Source: Sipunculus nudus (lineage: Eukaryota; Annelida; Sipuncula; Golfingiida; Sipunculidae). From it: a stretch of DNA of 64,000 nt. The stretch spans positions 38,715,027-38,779,026 of the forward strand of contig CM049308.1 in NCBI GenBank assembly GCA_026874595.1, given 5' to 3'. A model generated the notes under the pieces. The model was not told the DNA's origin and did not search any database. It saw only the letters and a list, made by a program, of their open reading frames with translations. Positions 26,401 to 41,400 of this stretch are shown here, piece after piece. Numbering within the stretch: the stretch's first letter is position 1; the number at the start of each line of letters is the position of its first letter. The translations under genes and the position numbers were made by a program.

Positions 26401-29400
26401 TTGAATGGCAAAAAAAAATAATAGCTAGAAAACAGGTGGACAGGAGTGTTGGAATGGACTACAGTCTTCCTGGATTGGGTGCCCCCCCCCCCCCTTTTGA
26501 GAATCTTGGCTATGTACTTAAAAATAATAAAATGTCAAACATATCATTTGTTGTGGCTAAGGTATTACTCAATTTTATGCTATTAAATGACTTCACATTT
26601 ATCAGTGTAGGTATACAAAGAAATTGTATATTAAAATATCCCTGACAGTACTCTGAAATTTGGTAACAAGACCTGCCATGTTATGACTTGGTCTTCTGGT
26701 AATATTATTCACTGGTTCCATACATGTTAAAATATATTTTGAAAAAAATGAGTTCTGTTGAACACACAATATGGGAAAGATAGTATGGATTGGCATCTGG
26801 ATAATAGTGTAATAAGGTAACACTGTTAATGTGATGTCAACTTTGATAGATATCAGGTTGAACACAAGGGGACCTCACTTGGTAATAATATAACCAAGGT
26901 TATATCCACATTTGTTTCACATCTAAATCTGATTATGCTCAACCAGTTTTCTTTATATATAGTCTTGAAGTAATATGTCTTCATCCACACTGTATATAAT
27001 CAGTTTATTCAGTACAATGTTGGATCCATAATCTAATTTACTGTACCTGCAGCAGTGGATTGTCATCTTAGGCAAAAAGCATACTGGGGCAGCATCAAAA
27101 TGCTCGGTGCTTTGAAAATGTGTTATTTAATTCACAAAGAAGGATAGAGTCAAAGGGTAGTGGTCAAGTGCATTTGCTGACAGCTTGAAACTGGCCTCAC
27201 ATAGACCAGACAGATCTGCATGTATGCACCAGAAACTTGTTTACTTAAAACAAGGCAAATGTAAATCAAATTACTGCATACCACCTCAGTGGACTGAACT
27301 CATGTTGATTTGTGGCCTACAGACAGAGTATTCTGATTCACAATCCAGATTATTTCCCAGTGTGGGTAAGGCCTTAATTTGGCTGAGGTGTATAGCACAG
27401 AATTCTGTGTAAGTGTATGAGATTTTACTGTAATTGAATCTCCAGTCGGGGGATACTATGTTTTGCATGACAGTCCCCCCTTCGCCACCACATATAAATC
27501 TTATTGGCGTGATAACTCAAAAAATATTTCACAGATCTTTACTAAACTTGGTATATGTATAGATATGGGTGAGAGGATGACGCCTATTTAAAATGAGGTT
27601 ATGAACTTTACTAGGAGAGTGTCCTTGACTATAAATATGTCCAGTTTTGGGGAAAATCACACAAATTCTTTAATATCTCAAGAAATCTTGCATGGATTGA
27701 TCCCAAAATCAAGTTGATCGAAGATCATGGATAGGGTTGTCATGTTCCAGAAACTGGTGGCACCACCTTTTATTCTTTACTTGTTTTCGTGCCTTTTAAT
27801 ACCCCCAAAATTGCCACTAGACAGTACTGTGAGCATTATAAGTCAAAAACTAATGGACAGATTTCTTTTACATTATGCATATACATGGATATGGGTTATG
27901 GGATGATGTTTATTTACATTGGGGTCATGACCTTTCCTATTAGAGTGGCCTTGACCTTGAATATTCCCATATTTGGTGAAATTCACACAAAATCTTTATT
28001 CTCAGTAAGGAATACATGGAATGGTCCAAAAATCAAATTGACCAAAGATCTTGGATAGCTTTCTCTTTTGCAGAAGACAGGTGGAGGTAGGCCACCTTGT
28101 GTCATATTCTTGTTAAAATGATGTTAACACAATAACTTTGTAAGAATTTGAGGTACAGTCACCAAACCTACAGGTTTGATGCATCTTATCAATGGCTAGG
28201 TCAAGTTCAAACATGGATGACCTTGATGCATTTTTTAGCTCAGCTGAACATAAGTCATCTGAGCTATAATCATGGTCCTTTGTCTGTCGTCCGTCCAGCC
28301 GGCTGTCTCCTATCATACAGAAAATTGGGTCACTAGGTCTTTGTTCCTTCGAGATATTAAGGAAACCTCCGTTTTCCATAAAAAAGCCATTATTACACTT
28401 CAAGGCTGCCTTATTTCAAAACCACAGATCTGTTATTGATCATATTTAGTATTCATATTCTTCCATAAATTTTCTATGAACAAACCAAAACTTAGGTAAG
28501 TATTGCTTATTGTTTTGAAGTTATGGGCCCAAATATAATGCAATTTTTAAAAAATTTGGAAATATATATACCCACTTATTATGAGAATTGCTGAAGCGGG
28601 AGACTTTTATTCAGGAATATAACTTTATTTAATAAAGATTCAATTGTTTATCCAAAATTAGATCTGAATTTAGCAAAATTTTCAAGTTATTAGCATAAAT
28701 AAAAAATCAATCCCTAAATTTTGTCCAACTTTGGCAACGGCACGTTTTTTCCCTGTTAGAACTGTTGATTTAATTTTCACAGCATATATACATAATGATT
28801 TAATCTTTTACAATTTAAAATTTCAAAGGAATTGATTGAAAAGTGTAGCTTTTATTCAAGTTTTCATACACAATGTCTGGTGTTGTTTACAACTAGTCCA
28901 CCTAGTAGTACAGCCTTCACTTGCATTATGTAACCCATCCCAGGCAGCTTGCCTTGGCTCAGCTTTGCCACCACTAGCAGGCTTCCACTCTGCCCTGCAC
29001 TCCCCCACCCCCCCCTGGATATATGATGATTACAACTTAGAATTCTGATATTTTAACTTATATTTTCAGATATTTTTATTACAAATTTATAAACTTGTAA
29101 ATAAAAAAATGAATCAGATAAAAACTATCACTGGAAAAAGTGGATATGCAAAAAAAAGGCATATATATAAACTCAAATGCATTATTCCCTTGAAAGTGAA
29201 ATAAAGATATTAGTCCATTCTGTCCACTTTCCTGTCCATCTGTAAATTTTTCATATGCATCACAGTATCTCAAAACTTTTACTGTTTTTTTTTCATAACA
29301 GTCTTGTCAGAGTATAAGTTTTGCAATCATATATTTAGAACTTTAATATAACCAAGTAGGAGGGCCCCTTTCCTCTTAGCTTCTCATATGCTTATATATA

Positions 29401-32400
29401 TGAAAAACATCACAATAGAATAATTTGCATAATTTGCATATTTTGCATTTGCAAAAATTTCTAACTTCAGCTGAGCGCCGAGACCCATGGGTCCCTTGTT
29501 CAAGGTCACAGCAGCGATAATGCTAAAATGATATTAGGGCAATAACTCAAAAAGAATTTATGGTACAGTCATCAAATCTACAGTTTAGATGCATCTTATC
29601 AAAGGCTTGGCCAACTTGAATATGGAAGACTTGATGCATTTTTCAAGGTCACAGAGGCGATAACACTGAAATGATGTTAACTTTAATATCTCACTGAGGG
29701 ATGCTTGGATTGGTCCAAAAATCAAATTGACATAAGATCTTTGATAGCATTGTTTTCTGCAGAAGACAGGTGGCGCCACCTTATGTTGTTTTCTTGCTAA
29801 AATGATGTTTAAATGGAATAACTTTGTAAGAATTTGAGGTACAGTCACCAAACCCACAAGTTATAAGCATCTTATCAACGGCTAGGTTAAATTTGAACAT
29901 GGATGACCTTGATACATTTTTTTAAGGTCACAGCAGCGATTATGTTAAAATGAAATTATGGCAATAATAAAAAAAAAAATGGTGGGACAGTCACCAAACT
30001 TACAGGTTAGATGCATCTGATGAAGGGCTGGGGGGAGGGGGGGGGGGGGTTAATTGTCTGATTGTCTGGGGATACTATGGAAACTGCGAGCCAAAAAATA
30101 TCTAGTTTATTCTTGTAGTTTGACAGGAAGATCACATGCATAACCAGCAGGCCTTTTCATGAGCTGCTGCTGTATCTATGGTCTTATCCATGGATCTGTG
30201 AGCAAGATATAAAATAAAAATAGTAGCTTCTACATTCCACAACATTTCTTCATATTTTCATAGGGCTCACATTTGTATATGTGCAGGCCTCCAATTTCAC
30301 AACCAGCTACAGGCAAATGCTGGTTAAAATGGGCTCTCTGCTGTCAGCTCACTGCATACCTCTTGTCTGTAAACAGTCACAATCGCACCCACTCCATACT
30401 TTTTTATTTAAAAAAAATGCATTGTTTCCCCTGGCCCAGGGAACCAGCAAATGAGCCAATAGTCTCTTACAGTGACACACAGTGGTGCTCGGCTAGCCAC
30501 AATTCAGATCAAACCCTAAAGCCTGACACCTTGGGCTACGAAATTTTTTTTGGACTACTATAAATTCAAGGCTGGTAAGTCTGACAGTCTAGTCTTAAAT
30601 GAAGTAATCATGACAAACACTCTAAAATAATGACTGGGGTCTACTGGCAATAAAACTTGCCCGAACCAGTTGCAAGGAGGATTGTTTCATTTGTCGAAGG
30701 TTAAACAGAATGCTTCTTGCATGAACAATTTTTCTTTTCCGCAATAAATTTCCAGGACTAAATGTTTGAAAATTCTTGCAACAAAAATGTTGGATCTTCA
30801 TCTTTCTACTTTACTAGTCACCTACTTTCTAAAGTCAGGGTCTGTAGTGTCCCCTGCAGTGTCTTTTCTTTCAACTTTGATATTTTCCCATTGTGAACTG
30901 TGAGGCCAACAACAGTTGTGAATGGACATTGACTGTGGTACTGATTTTCATGTCGAGTAGTCTGATAAATGTATTTCAAAGATACCAGTTGTGCTTGTTT
31001 TATCTTTCACTATATGTTATAATAACATATTTTATTTTAACAGTAATATTTTTACTATTTGATGAATTCCTGTGTCCAAAAAGCCACATTGTTAGTTGAA
31101 ACTATTCTGATTATGCAGTTGTATGCATTATCACACAGAGGAATGCATGTAGTCTCTTAAACAAACACATGGTGGGGCATTCACAGGCTATGCCGACCTT
31201 TGCTGACACTCCCTGTTATTCTGTTTCAATTGAACAGCTGTACACAGTGTACAGTAAAAGGAACAGCCACTTTCCTCATCCAATCTGCTTTCTGTGAACT
31301 CTTCTCCACAGCCGACGGGATCACAGGGAGCCAAGAGATTTATCTGGCAAACCACTGATCACCAAGCCACTTAGATTTCCTGAGAAAATCACTTGTTTTC
31401 AGGTTATGTGTCTCAAAACGGGCATGTGTCCACATGATATTTCCTTGAAAATTCCAGAGAGTAAAAATTTTCAGCACAGATTAAGATTTAGAATATTATG
31501 ATACTTGTACTGAGTCATATATGAATCCAAGGAATACATTTTTTTGGATTCCAAGAATGGAGTTTATTGCAAGTTAGTCTATTGCAAAATAAAACTTACA
31601 AACAGTACTAGCAGATCACATGACATGATTTTCAGTTTAACCTTTAAGTGCACACCAAATTTTTGCAGTCAAAAGACGCCCAATGATAGCAGTTTCAGGG
31701 AAACTGAGCTTTTTCAAATAAAATACCCAAACAAATGAAAAAAGGAAACTTTCTGTCAATTTTTTTGCTGCCTGTCAAGTTAAATTTGACAGGCAGCAGA
31801 AGCTTGTCATTTCCGAAAATGAAATTCGAGGCCTGATGTGAAATATATATCTTTACTTGTATTAAATATTCATCTGGGCGGGTGTACTTCAGCATTTTGT
31901 GAACAATGGCTGGAGGCAATTCTACCAAAGTACATTGCATACATATGTGCTACACAATCATATATATATATATTGATTTATTTTACCTGAGTTTGTTACA
32001 ATCAGATTCTTTCATCAACTTGTTAATGTTACCTATTGCATATCTGTCCTTCATTCTAGGCCAATCAGATAAAGTATTGAAAAATTGGGTGTACCTTTTT
32101 CTGACCTAGCTGTGAATATATGACTAAGTAGGCATTTATATTGGGCTGGTAAGCCTAACTTGAGTCATGATACAAGCCACATTGGGGAATGTACTCCAAA
32201 GGTCATCCATCCTGTTGCATTGATATTGCATAAACATCAGGCTACGAGTGATAATTTAACAAAGAAGAAAATATGTCAACTCACAAACAAAACAGAAATT
32301 CCATCCATGTGGTAACAAGTCATTTCCTGTATCCTGTACAAGTTTGCTGCCATTCAGTAACTCATGCAAGCCATTCTTGCATTAACACAGTCAGAAATTA

Positions 32401-35400
32401 AACAAACATGCAGAGGGATTTACCAGTAAGCTGAGTTTTTCTCACACATGGTAGCCATTGTCTTAAAGTATACTATCAAGCTGAAGATTGCTATGTGTTA
32501 CGTCCAGTGACAGCATACTTGTAGGCCATGAGGCATTGTCAAAAATGACAAAAATATTTGCATCCTCTCAGAGCCTTACAGTGCAGTCCTTGATGCAAGA
32601 TATAACTTAGGCACTCTGATGCTAGTAGACTGGTCATAGAATCTCTTAATTCTAATGTCAGAGGTCTGAAATGGTGCTAGTTCCCACCAACAGCTTGGCA
32701 AGATCCTCTTAGTCTGAACAGCAGTACTAGACTTTTAATAACTGCCTGTTTTTAAAAAATAGATCTGATTAAGTCCAGTCATACTCATCCAGTTCTTTAT
32801 TCTCCTTTTGTGGACCAAACTACTAGCCATGTAAATATCTTCTTATTTTATAAAAAAAAATTACTATGATATTATCCTCTTATTTAAATAAAAAAAGTGA
32901 TATAGTAAGATTACTGAAGGTGTTAGTATTGATCTGCATCATGGATTACTGGTATTCTGTGTCTCTGACATAAATGACAACAGAACATAAAAGAGCAATG
33001 TTATCAATGACCTAAGTATTTAACAAATTAATTTTTCCCATATCTAGGATTAGCTGTATACTGGACTGTGTGTGTTCTGTCATGTGCCATTACATGTCAT
33101 TGTATCCATTAAAAATCACTTTCTTCACTCAGGTCTGTTATTATTAGTACCTGAGGGCTGGGGAAAAAGCTCACTTGTGTACACATGCAGATTTGAGCAA
33201 TCAGATTTCAAGTCCATACTTTTTGGAGGGAGCTTTAAATGGTCCCTGGGAGGGCAAGACCAAAAATGAGAAAATCAGAAGAAATATGGCAGATGTTCAG
33301 CTGACATTTATTTTCGACTGTGACCTAACTAATTTTAAATGCCTCAACTTGGGGAGGTTTCTCTTGTGATCAGTCAGTGATTGCTGACGCTGTTTGTATG
33401 ATTGTATCTTTATCCTTAGTCATCTTAGCCATTAGTATGTCATTACCCTGACCTCAAAGAAGTTCCACGTCAATAAATTATATGTTGAATTCTTACGCAT
33501 GTTTATTAGTATTGATTTAATTATAAGATGCAGCAGTACACAGCAGGATATTTTACATACATGTATGTGCTTTTGATCCTTGATTCATAGTAAAGTTTTA
33601 CTTATTATATGCTTTGAATATATGAGGCATGACATGACATTTTTATAAAAATCTCAGTCACAGATATTCAATAAAATTCCCAAAAATAACTAAATTGGTG
33701 ATATTGCACTTAGAGAGCACAGTTAACCCTGGAGGAACGGATTCTTTATCAGACCTGCACCACAATTAAGTTGTGCTTAACATATATATAATACTGTATT
33801 ACTCATTTAGTGTCAAAATCAGGTGATAGATGGCAGTAGGTGGCAAACTGCAAGAACAATTTAGTCATTAAAAAGGCTTAAACAATTATACTTCCATCTG
33901 CTCAATTAAATTTGCATCAAAATTTATTGTGTCTTTCCTTACCCATGTCACTTCTCAACAAATGTTTGCAGAAATCAAACAATCTTGCTAAAATACAAAT
34001 AAATTAACATTGGGAAAAACATTACCTTCTCTGCAGGGGTAACAATGACATACAATGTTCTGTTCAGTTGGCATCTAATTGCAATTTATTGATCGTTTCA
34101 GGTTGGCATGGCAGTCACTGGGAGATATGTCTAAGGAGAGTGCTATGGCAGAGTTTGTGCGGAGGTTGGATGAGCTGTGCCCCCTTTTCAAGCCACATGT
34201 ACAAGCCCATAAAACCGAGCTGGAAGAACAAGAACGCAAAAAGTCAGTGTCTGTTTGAAGCTGATAACATGTTGATGCCACGCTATTTGGAAACAATCAA
34301 TTCTATATGACATCAGTTTCACATTCTGTGCTATTTTAGATGTTTTACCAGTTATACATAGTTTCTGTATTTGTCCAGTTCTTCTGGATTAAATACATTA
34401 AACTTCTTAACATCTCATTTAGATGTTTATTCAGAGACTCAGTGGGCTTGTACATAAGTACAATACGGAAATCCTATTTACCCTTGAGTTATTTATTGAA
34501 AATGTATAATTGCCATGGTAATACTAATCCCCTTTTGACTTCTGAGGAAGACAAATGTCAAAGCAGCAAAACAGAACTTTAACATATCAGCTTCCTTCTC
34601 TGTGTTACTTGCAGAACAAGTTTTTAAAGTAGCTCATTGGAGTGATTAAAAAAAGGCTCCTGTGAAAGCTTATTGTCTTGAATTCACATGATGGAGATTT
34701 TGTTATGGTTCACTTTATATTATTTTTATATGAATCAAAAATGAAACTGGTAACACTCATTGTCAATCTAGCTGAATTGTAATTTTTTAAAGGTTTTTGC
34801 AATACTTATTGTGTACTTTTTCCATGCTTTATATCAAGTTTTATTTATTTTAATTTTTCCTGAAGAAGTGCTGTAGTAGTTTCCCCTCTTTGGCTGGCAT
34901 ACTTGAACAAATGCTAGCTCTTTCCTGTTAATTAATAACAAAATAGTAAAATATGCTGAAGCCTTGAGTGTGACTCTTCATAAGGTTTCAGCCATTGATC
35001 ATTGAACTATTTCGATAACTCCTCAGACTCTCAGTCCTACATGAGAACAAAGCTTGAATGATAACACATGTACGCTTTTATAATTGTTTTGCATAACACG
35101 AGTTAATGGTAAAATTTATGGTTTAGGCATCACCCTGTGTGATGTCATTAGACTGACAGAATCTTTACATACTTTGTTTTTCTATGGCTTCAGATCATGT
35201 ATCTTATATTAACAGTTATTCAACAGGCAGATTTTTCTGGTAAATCTTGCTGAATCTGTGTTTCTGTATGGTTCTTCTCTTATTTTCATATATACAGTTG
35301 TATATAAAACTGTAGACATAGCTACATCACAGAGTATAATTTGTATTCCTTTGAATTGGAGGGTCCTGTGAATTGATTCAATTAATTGATTCTTTACCTT

Positions 35401-38400
35401 AGATTCCATTCTCATTTCATCTTTAGCTCAGCTTTCTATAAGTCACCTGAGCTATACTTATGGTCCTTGGTGCATCTGTCGATCTGTCCATTAGATTGGC
35501 ATGTTTTGAAACCGTTAGACCTACAAATCCAAAATCCAACCAACCATATCCTGTATTACCTCTTCCTCTCACACTTTATCTCCATTTGATATTATTTTAG
35601 ATTTTACCTTCAAAGTCAACTTCAGTTAAGCACAGTCACCCATGGATCCTTTGTTTACATTAGTGGTAAATTTCAGACTACGTTTTTAAAGGAAAACAAA
35701 TATTTTACCATAATGGATGTCAGTTAATTCAAGTAAAGAAGAAATGTTGCTTGCCCACTATTTATTGCACCATTTTTGTTTTTATGCCAGTAGATTGCCT
35801 GAGTGGCTAGCATTGAAACTTTATCATGAGTAAATGCAAAATAAATATATCTCGACATTGCAGTGTGCTCTGTCAAAGTTGACAGCTTACTGAGGGTTTT
35901 GGGATGGTGCATGCATGAAGTCATAATCAAAATAAATTGATTCAGAGCTTGTGGATCAATTACAATTCAATTGAGTGGTTGCAATTTTCAATGCATGGAT
36001 TATTTTCAAGATGAATTGTTATACCCCTAATGATTGGACACTTATTCCCTGATCATTGAATAGTTAATATTATCAATCTTCTTGATGTACTTTCTCTTCC
36101 AACTCATTCTTCAAACATTCTTTTGCTTTCACTTTTATCATCATTCATCAAAACCCCTCTCATAATTCAATCAGATTGATTGCATTTTCCTTTTTAGCTC
36201 AGCTAACTAGAAGTCATCTGAGCTTTAGTTATGGTCCATTGTCAGTCGTCAGTCTAGCTGTCTATTTGTCCATCGGCATATGTCAGTCTGTCAGTTAATC
36301 TGGCCCATTTTGAAACCATCAGACTTATGAATCCAAAATTTGGTATACTGTTAAATGTCCCAAAAATCTCCTACCAAACAGAAAACTGGGTCACTGTAAA
36401 AAAACTTTTAATAGGTATATTGCAACTGTATACCTTTTATAAAACTAAAAAAATATATGTTTAATTATATATTATAAAAAAATATATATCTAATTGAACA
36501 AATGTGTTAACTGCTGAACTGTCAACAGTTTATAAAAAAAACAACCAACGATCATGGTTATAGTAAACCCATCTTATGTTCACAAACTGCTCACATGCTT
36601 TGGTTTCCTCATTAGGAAAAATTGTCAGATCATAAAATATTATTTGCAACAATTTCTTACACTACAAACCAATCAAACTTATCATATAAATCAACTATGG
36701 CCTATATTACCTCTTCCTCTTAGACTTTATCTACATTTGATATTATTTTAAATTTTTACCTTCAACCTAAGCTGAGCACTGTGACCAATGGGTTCCTTGT
36801 TATGGATATTCATAAGACAAATTTGATATGTTCTTAATCATGGTGGCTGTGGGAGCATGCGCAATTCTAGTTACAGTAGGCACCACTTGATTATGGTTGG
36901 CATGGTTTCTGCTACAACCTACTCCAGTGAGAGTCTACCCTATGGAACAGCCTTTAGCATTGACGTGTTATTCTAGTGCTTTTTGTTGGATAAAAAGTCA
37001 TTCCATTAATTGTATATAGGAAATACACTTACTTTATTTTCAATCCAGCTGCATCAATAATCACATAAAAGTGGGTCTTTGAAAGTGTTTCACTTCTGTA
37101 TGCTCTGGGAGTTCAGTTTTTGCTGTTACAAGGTACCAAGAGCCAAGTGGAGGAGAAGTAATATCTCATTTTCTTCACAATAAGTGCCCAGTAAGTTCAC
37201 AATAAGTACTTTTGGAGTTTCAGTGGTAAGTTTTGTCCCAGTGAGTCTAAACATCTGTAAAAATGATAATATGTAGGGGTTATTTGGTCTCCTCATGCAA
37301 CACATGGAATATGAACCCAAACATAGTTGGACAGATATGTCCTACAATCCTTAGGGTAAACAATCACCGGAGTAGGATTGCCAACCATGTTCAAATGGTA
37401 CATACCGTAGCTAATGCAATTCTGGAGCAATCCTCCTGAGGTCAAATGTTCTGTGGCAATGTCATATTTAATTATTTAATGTCAAATAAAGCTCCTGTTT
37501 AACAATTAATGTTTTTTTTTTAATTTCAGAAGAGAAGAGGAAGAGAAAGCCAGGCAGGAACTAGAAGAAAAAGAAAGACAGAAAGCTGAGGAGGAGGCTC
37601 GACAACAACAGGAACTAGAGCAACAACGACAGTATGAACAAGAGTAGGTATCAGTTTATTGGGACTTTAAAACAGAGCTGCCAGTGAACAACAGTGGGTA
37701 CAAAACAGAGTAAAATAATTTAAATGTAAGTCAAGGACAAAAAATTAGATATATGTTTCTCAGGCACTTTTTATGATACCTGCAGACAGCTTTTTGTTTT
37801 TATTTTTTTTTACTATGAAAATAGCATTGTATTTCTTTATTACTTATGCACTGAGATTTCAGTGACAACCAATGATTAAAGTATGAGATAAATGATGAAT
37901 ATATTGAAATAGTCAAAAGTTTCATAGGAATTCTCTGTGTGTATTGAAGTATAGATTCATGGATAAAAATGATCCATGCATCATCAGGAAGAAAATTGAA
38001 TGGTCAGAACAATCAAGCATGTATGCAATTTACCACGTGACACTTGGCCAGTAAAAATATTTGATGTGAGTGGTATAAAGTGACATTTAAATAAGATCAA
38101 CTATTGGACAAAATTAACACAGAAACCTGCTGACTAAGATAGCAAAACAGGGGAACAAAGAGAGTTTGAACAAAAATTGGCCTGATTAGGTCATGTAAGA
38201 GCACAGGAAGAATAGCATTAGCAAAATGAGGCACAGGTTAATGAAATAACAAAGCCATGAAACAAGTATAGATACAGCTAAATATTAGCTGAATCATGTA
38301 ACAGTCTCAACCAAAATAGAACATGAGTAATTGTGAGCCTGAGTCTGAGGTTTTATAAGCAGATCCATGGAGAACAAAATAAATATGTTAAATGTTAAGT

Positions 38401-41400
38401 ATGAAATAACAAGGTAATCATATTTATTTTAAAACTAAAGGTAACAAAAAGGAGTTTGGTTTTGCTTGATATCTTATTATATTGAGAAATTACAATAACC
38501 ACTAAAATATGAATAAAACGTCAACATTTACTTACGGTTAGTAATACCCAGCTTTTTACTATTGGAATAACAAAATTTTATTTTATTAGGAGGCATTAGG
38601 TGTGAATTTTATAAACATGTACTAATTTATTTGATAGTGAATAATATGAAGAAAACTACTGGTGGTTCTTATTATTTGTAAAATTAATCTTCATTTAAAA
38701 ATTGCTGTTGTAATCTAAGTTGGACATGTATTTGACATGGTAATCAATTACTTCATCTTTAATTGTTTTAACCATTAGCATAGCCATTTTGTGAAGTACA
38801 TTTATCCATGAATTTATAAAGTTATCAAGAAACATTCGAGAACTTGGTGAAAACAACTTGTGTATCAGACTTCAGGAAAAAATATTGAGTTGTTCAAAAG
38901 TTATTGTGTACAAAAAAAAATTATATTTAGGCTTATTTTACCTTGAAGATGGTCAAGGTCACCAGAATGAGATAGTGGTAAAAACAATTTTTCATGAAAA
39001 TAATTGTTGAGTGGTTTAAAAGTTATCGCATTCACAAGAAACAAAATCACACAGAAGACTACAGAGGATGCTACTGACAGCAGACCAAACAATTTATTTC
39101 CATTCCCCCCCCCCCCCCCCCCCCCCCCATGGAAGGAAAACGATAATGAAGGTTGTATGGACAGAAGAGAAGCAATCCATATTGTAATAAAAGCACAGAG
39201 CAATATAAATAATATTGAAAAGGTACACAATACTGCACACCAAGGGATGGAGAATAAAATAGGTAAAATTAGCCAGAGTAATGAAGACAGTTTGATTTAG
39301 AGTAGGCACTAATACATTTGGAGATATAAAAAAGAGCACAGAAAGAGAACAAAAGAAAATTAACCTGAACAGGTGTGGATTTGGATGAAAAGTAAACCCT
39401 GTAAATTTGAGTGAGGGCAGCCAAAGGTTCATACAACTGACCTAAAGGCATCAATATGTATTCATAACATTGGCCCATAGGCATAAGAATATAATTGAAA
39501 AAAGTAGGAATGGCTGTTGTAGTGGAGTTTTGCCCATGACTTGCATCTCAGTCCAAAGTAGGCTTTATTGTTCCAGTGTAGATACCTACTGAATCATGTA
39601 TTCACAGCACAATGGCAGAGCTAAGCAGTGTATCACATATCTGTCTTTGAAATACAGCCCAGAGCTAGCCAGAATGGGCATCTGTTTTGTTGAAGGTTTA
39701 AATGATGAAGGAATCTAAGATCACTCTAAAATTGTTCATTGTAAAGGATTAGCACCAAACCATCTGTATGTGCTTGTGGCTGATGTGTTCAGGCATGCCA
39801 CACCCTTCTGCTAGGGGTCATTTCTTATCTCTCCTGTTTGGCCACTGTGGGACGGCCTGGACTACTTTTCTCAACTGTCAAACTTTAAAAATCAAAATTT
39901 GTTACATTTAATGGAAACATTTCCTGTTTATATTTCACACCTGTGTGCTTACAAAATATTTCTTATTCCATAAATTCCTTACCACAACAACACCCATGTT
40001 TATGTTATTTGCCTTGAAACAATTCTAATCCAACATATTTGAGCAGACAACATAACCCTCTCCACCACTGCATTTTTACCTTCATTGTTGGTGTATGCCG
40101 AATCCATGGTGCTTTGTGGGGGGCAGATTGTGATACCCATAATACTTAACGTAGTCATATTCTTCTGAGTCTGAGTCTGAACAGTGTGGCATTCATCACT
40201 AAGTGGAGTGGGTGTTGCTGCTCTGCTGACTCTTCCTACTTCTCGCTTGTTTCAGTTGGTCTGGAGCCATGCTGGAATGTGCATTTTTTATACTTTTGCG
40301 CTTTGCTTGGAGTGGCATTGACAAAATTCAGCTACCTATCTCAACCCTGTCTCTTCAAAATTTCACTTCCCTTAACCCCCCAATAGAATAAAAAAAAGCT
40401 CATAATTATCTGTTTTGACTTTATTGAAGGAGTTGGCTTGGCTTGTTCAAGCCCCATCAACAGTTCACAGTCTTCCACTTCTTTAGATTTACCCTGATGA
40501 AGATGTAAGAAAAACTTCCCTAAGTTCTGCGTTAATCCCATGACCATACAATAAAAAGCTAAATCTGATGCATCTTAATTGTAATATTTCATCTGTTATT
40601 ACCTTCATCATTATTTAGCTGACAAGGCCATCTGCTGGACAGGATCCTCTCCTCATTAAAAATATTGTACTTTAAATCTGACTTTAATATCTCTGTGTCC
40701 TTGAAAATTCAAACTGAAGGTGAATCAAAAACAATAGCCTTAAACTAGTGTATTTTGTGCGTAATGTGGCATCTGAATTTTTAAATTGCAAAGAGGCGAT
40801 GGCAAATTGGAGAAAATTCTTATAAATGTCCATATTCAAAAGGACAAAAAATGGGCTAAATATTTTTTTGTTTGTTGGGGTCTACCATTGGGAATAAAGT
40901 CCTGCAGTTATGAATGACATACTGTGTTTCTTCAGCTTTATGAACTGCTTGGTTCGTAGGAATCTATGAACCACTCGGTCTGCAGGAATCAATAACCGAG
41001 AAACAAAAGTCAGGTGAATGATATGGAATACTTGTGGAAGATGTCTGTGTTTGTGAACCAGGCACTGAGGTCTAGGTCACACATAAAAGAACCAGGCTAG
41101 TTGTCTGAACCAGGGAAGTGTGGATGGCTTAATGGCAGGATAGAGGAGAGCTGAGCAGGACGGGATCAGGCGAGAGTTTTATCACAGATCCTCCTGTCAT
41201 CAGTGGTATTATTATTGCATGGTCCTCGGGGAAAGCCCTTGTTCCAGGATAATACATTAATACCCAGCAGTCCATGGGTGTGGAGCTAAGTATAGGTGGA
41301 GATGGGTTCAGTGTTGTTATTTACGTCAATCCCTCGGTGTCATGCCCATGGATTGGTGTGCTGGTCACATCCTCACATCAAGCCTCCCGGAGGGGACTAT

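Noticed and set aside
37644-37650. Exon 4 donor at 37648
   Set aside because: It would retain an in-frame TAG. The GT at 37644 keeps the frame into exon 5.
39004-39432. Proline- or glycine-rich proteins on either strand
   Set aside because: The residues come from a 24-C homopolymer and the remaining translation shows no domain.
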